NCBI GenBank assembly: GCA_903813345.2
Contig: CAIIXF020000011.1
Span: forward strand, 27,770,166 to 27,834,165
Source: Owenia fusiformis
Lineage: Eukaryota > Annelida > Polychaeta > Sabellida > Oweniidae
Reading direction: 5' to 3'
Length of the DNA: 64,000 nucleotides
The position numbers and the translations under genes were made by a program. Positions within the stretch are counted from its first letter, which is position 1, and the number at the start of each line of letters is the position of its first letter. Under the pieces are notes generated by a model. It saw nothing but the letters and a program-made list of their open reading frames with translations, was not told where the DNA came from and ran no database searches. Shown in pieces: positions 62,672 through 64,000 of the stretch.

Positions 62672-63940
62672 GTATGTAATTTCATGTGTAATAACAATAG
62701 AACACTGTTATTGATTTGTGGTTTGGTGTAATATTGTAATGCTAGTCTAAAATGTTGTACAAATGCCTAGATGTATTCAAAATCAACATTTTTTATTGTA
62801 GGTGAATTTTCTCAATTTTCCCCATGCCCAAAAAGCTCATGTGGTAAACAGTATAAGATAAGGAAATGTATAAATACAAAGAATGACATAAAATCGCAGC
62901 GTAATGCTGAACTGAACGTGACAATATGTTATCCCCAGCCTCCAGCCCAATGTCCACTCCCAGGAAGAGTTAGAAGTAATTTAGTTATTGTACCCATGCG
63001 CCAAGGGGCTGCTAGAGTATTCCCAGAGTTCAATTATCGTTGGATGGCTCATTTTGCTTATGGACAAGAGGATCAGGTTTATTGTGGAGGTTCAATTCTA
63101 AGTCCAAGGCATATTCTAACTGCTGCCCATTGTTTCTACTTGTTTGGAAAGAAAATGTCAGCGTCTTTTATTAAAGAGAAATTCACAGTTAAAACTGGTA
63201 AATATCGGTTATCTCTTAAAGAACCTCTTGAGCAAGCTCCAAAAATTAAAGATGTGACCACTCATGAAGGTTTTGATCCAGACACATACGATAATGATAT
63301 TGCTATTGTAGTACTTCAGTCACCAATTCAGTTTAATGAACATACGCATCCGATCAATCTTCGACATAAAAAATTTGGTCGAAAAGCCATGGGGAAATAT
63401 TTTTGTAAAGTATTGGGATGGGGCCTTACTAATGATTCTTCTGTAGACAGGGATATTTTATTGGAGGTAATAGTTACCCCAGAAAGCCATTTGACTTGTA
63501 CAAAGAAAGTTGAAAATGTCACAGAGAATATGTTTTGTGCTACTCCTAGAGTCCCTTATAAGGATAAGAAGTTAAAAAGTTTGGATCAATGTGCAAGTAA
63601 TTCTGGGGGACCTTTAATGTGTCGCAATGGGCCACAATGGTATCAGTATGGCCTAGTAAGTTCCTGTAGGAACCATACTTACCAAATTGGGGTATATACT
63701 AAATTACCTAACTATACAGATTGGATAAAAGATGTCACTTCATCTCCTGGGGGCTGGGGAGACTTCAGTGGATATTCACCATGTTCAGTATCATGTGGAG
63801 GTGGAACCAGGTCCAGAGTGAGGGCATGTACCAACCCTGAACCTATTCGCAATGGGAAATGTCGTGGCTTTAACTTCAAGACTACAGACGGTGAGATGGT
63901 ATATATAGAAGATGAGGAATGCAACACTAACCCATGTTAA
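62185..63940 (+). CDS. Secreted Cys-rich / TSP1 / trypsin-fold protein
   Basis: Two exons (62185-62671, 62802-63940), 541 residues. Signal peptide at 1 to about 24 (MTLGCILVTLILVITTTEG); a Cys-rich N-terminus; a VWC-like module (CFDISGNMHRKYEGEW, CTVCSC); a partial TSP1 (FSQFSPCPKSSCG); an S1 peptidase-fold domain (about 235-475); and a C-terminal TSP1 (WGDFSGYSPCSVSCGGG). Triad residues are present: His272 (TAAHC), Asp328 (DNDIAIV), Ser430 (SNSGGP), with the Asp of DQC six before Ser as in trypsin specificity. Odd: Asn replaces the Asp before the active Ser, and no R-IVGG activation site is visible. It may be a pseudoprotease or activated differently. Secreted; substrate unknown. An ATG at 62188 is an equally possible start. 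Confidence 0.9.
62802..63940 (+). CDS. Protease-like gene exon 2 (TSP1, S1 fold, TSP1)
   Basis: 2 nt + 378 codons + TAA, acceptor TTTTATTGTAG. The entire S1 fold lies in one exon, unlike many metazoan trypsins. Confidence 0.9.
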
Positions 63941-64000
63941 TCTCCAGGACTGGCACTCCAAGAAGAGAAACAATGTGGACAGTAAAATATACAATGTACT

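Overview
The window is AT-rich metazoan nuclear DNA with short exons and long, repeat-laden introns. Gene content (a RABL2-type ciliary GTPase, SON, HACE1, an intronless TRIM-NHL gene, and a secreted TSP1/trypsin-fold protein), the dense population of small inverted-repeat transposons and a lophotrochozoan-looking 28S rRNA fragment suggest a marine invertebrate, probably a lophotrochozoan. The lineage is inference; the gene identities rest on protein-level recognition and on exon joins whose reading phases all agree.

Layout. (1) 308-12560, minus strand: RABL2 small GTPase, seven coding exons found, last exon(s) beyond the left edge. (2) 12561-13965: divergent spacer between the RABL2 and SON start codons. 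(3) 13966-49265, plus strand: SON, 15 coding exons joining to 3,489 nt (1,162 residues), with RS regions, a G-patch and a C-terminal dsRNA-binding domain; intron 5 is about 15.9 kb. (4) 52318-61650, minus strand: the 3' part of HACE1 (E3 ubiquitin ligase), carrying the whole HECT domain; the ankyrin-repeat half is beyond the right edge. (5) Inside HACE1 and on the opposite strand: an intronless TRIM-NHL gene (56445-58307) and a two-exon secreted TSP1/serine-protease-fold gene (62185-63940), the latter nested only if HACE1 continues past 64000.

The two most striking observations. First, SON has two tandem versions of the exon encoding the first half of its dsRNA-binding domain (43354-43469 and 43518-43633). 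Both are 116 nt, in the same phase, and only 48 nt apart; using both would break the frame, so they look like mutually exclusive exons that swap the RNA-contact loop. Second, in all three multi-exon host genes (RABL2 exon 6, SON exon 13, SON terminal exon, HACE1 fourth-from-last exon) a tandem array begins with the 3' end of a coding exon and runs downstream, in the three internal cases carrying copies of the 5' splice site into the intron. The terminal SON array is organised in a 252-bp higher-order repeat.

Other SON features suggest extra isoforms: an alternative terminal exon before the G-patch (39431-39523), eight AATAAA motifs in an array just after exon 5, and a phase-compatible candidate cassette of seven-residue repeats in intron 5 (30807-31180). 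Much of the rest is transposon-derived: a LINE 3' relic, a hAT-like element, a mariner-like long-TIR relic, a 3.4-kb TA-flanked long-TIR element, several MITE families and a tRNA-derived SINE.
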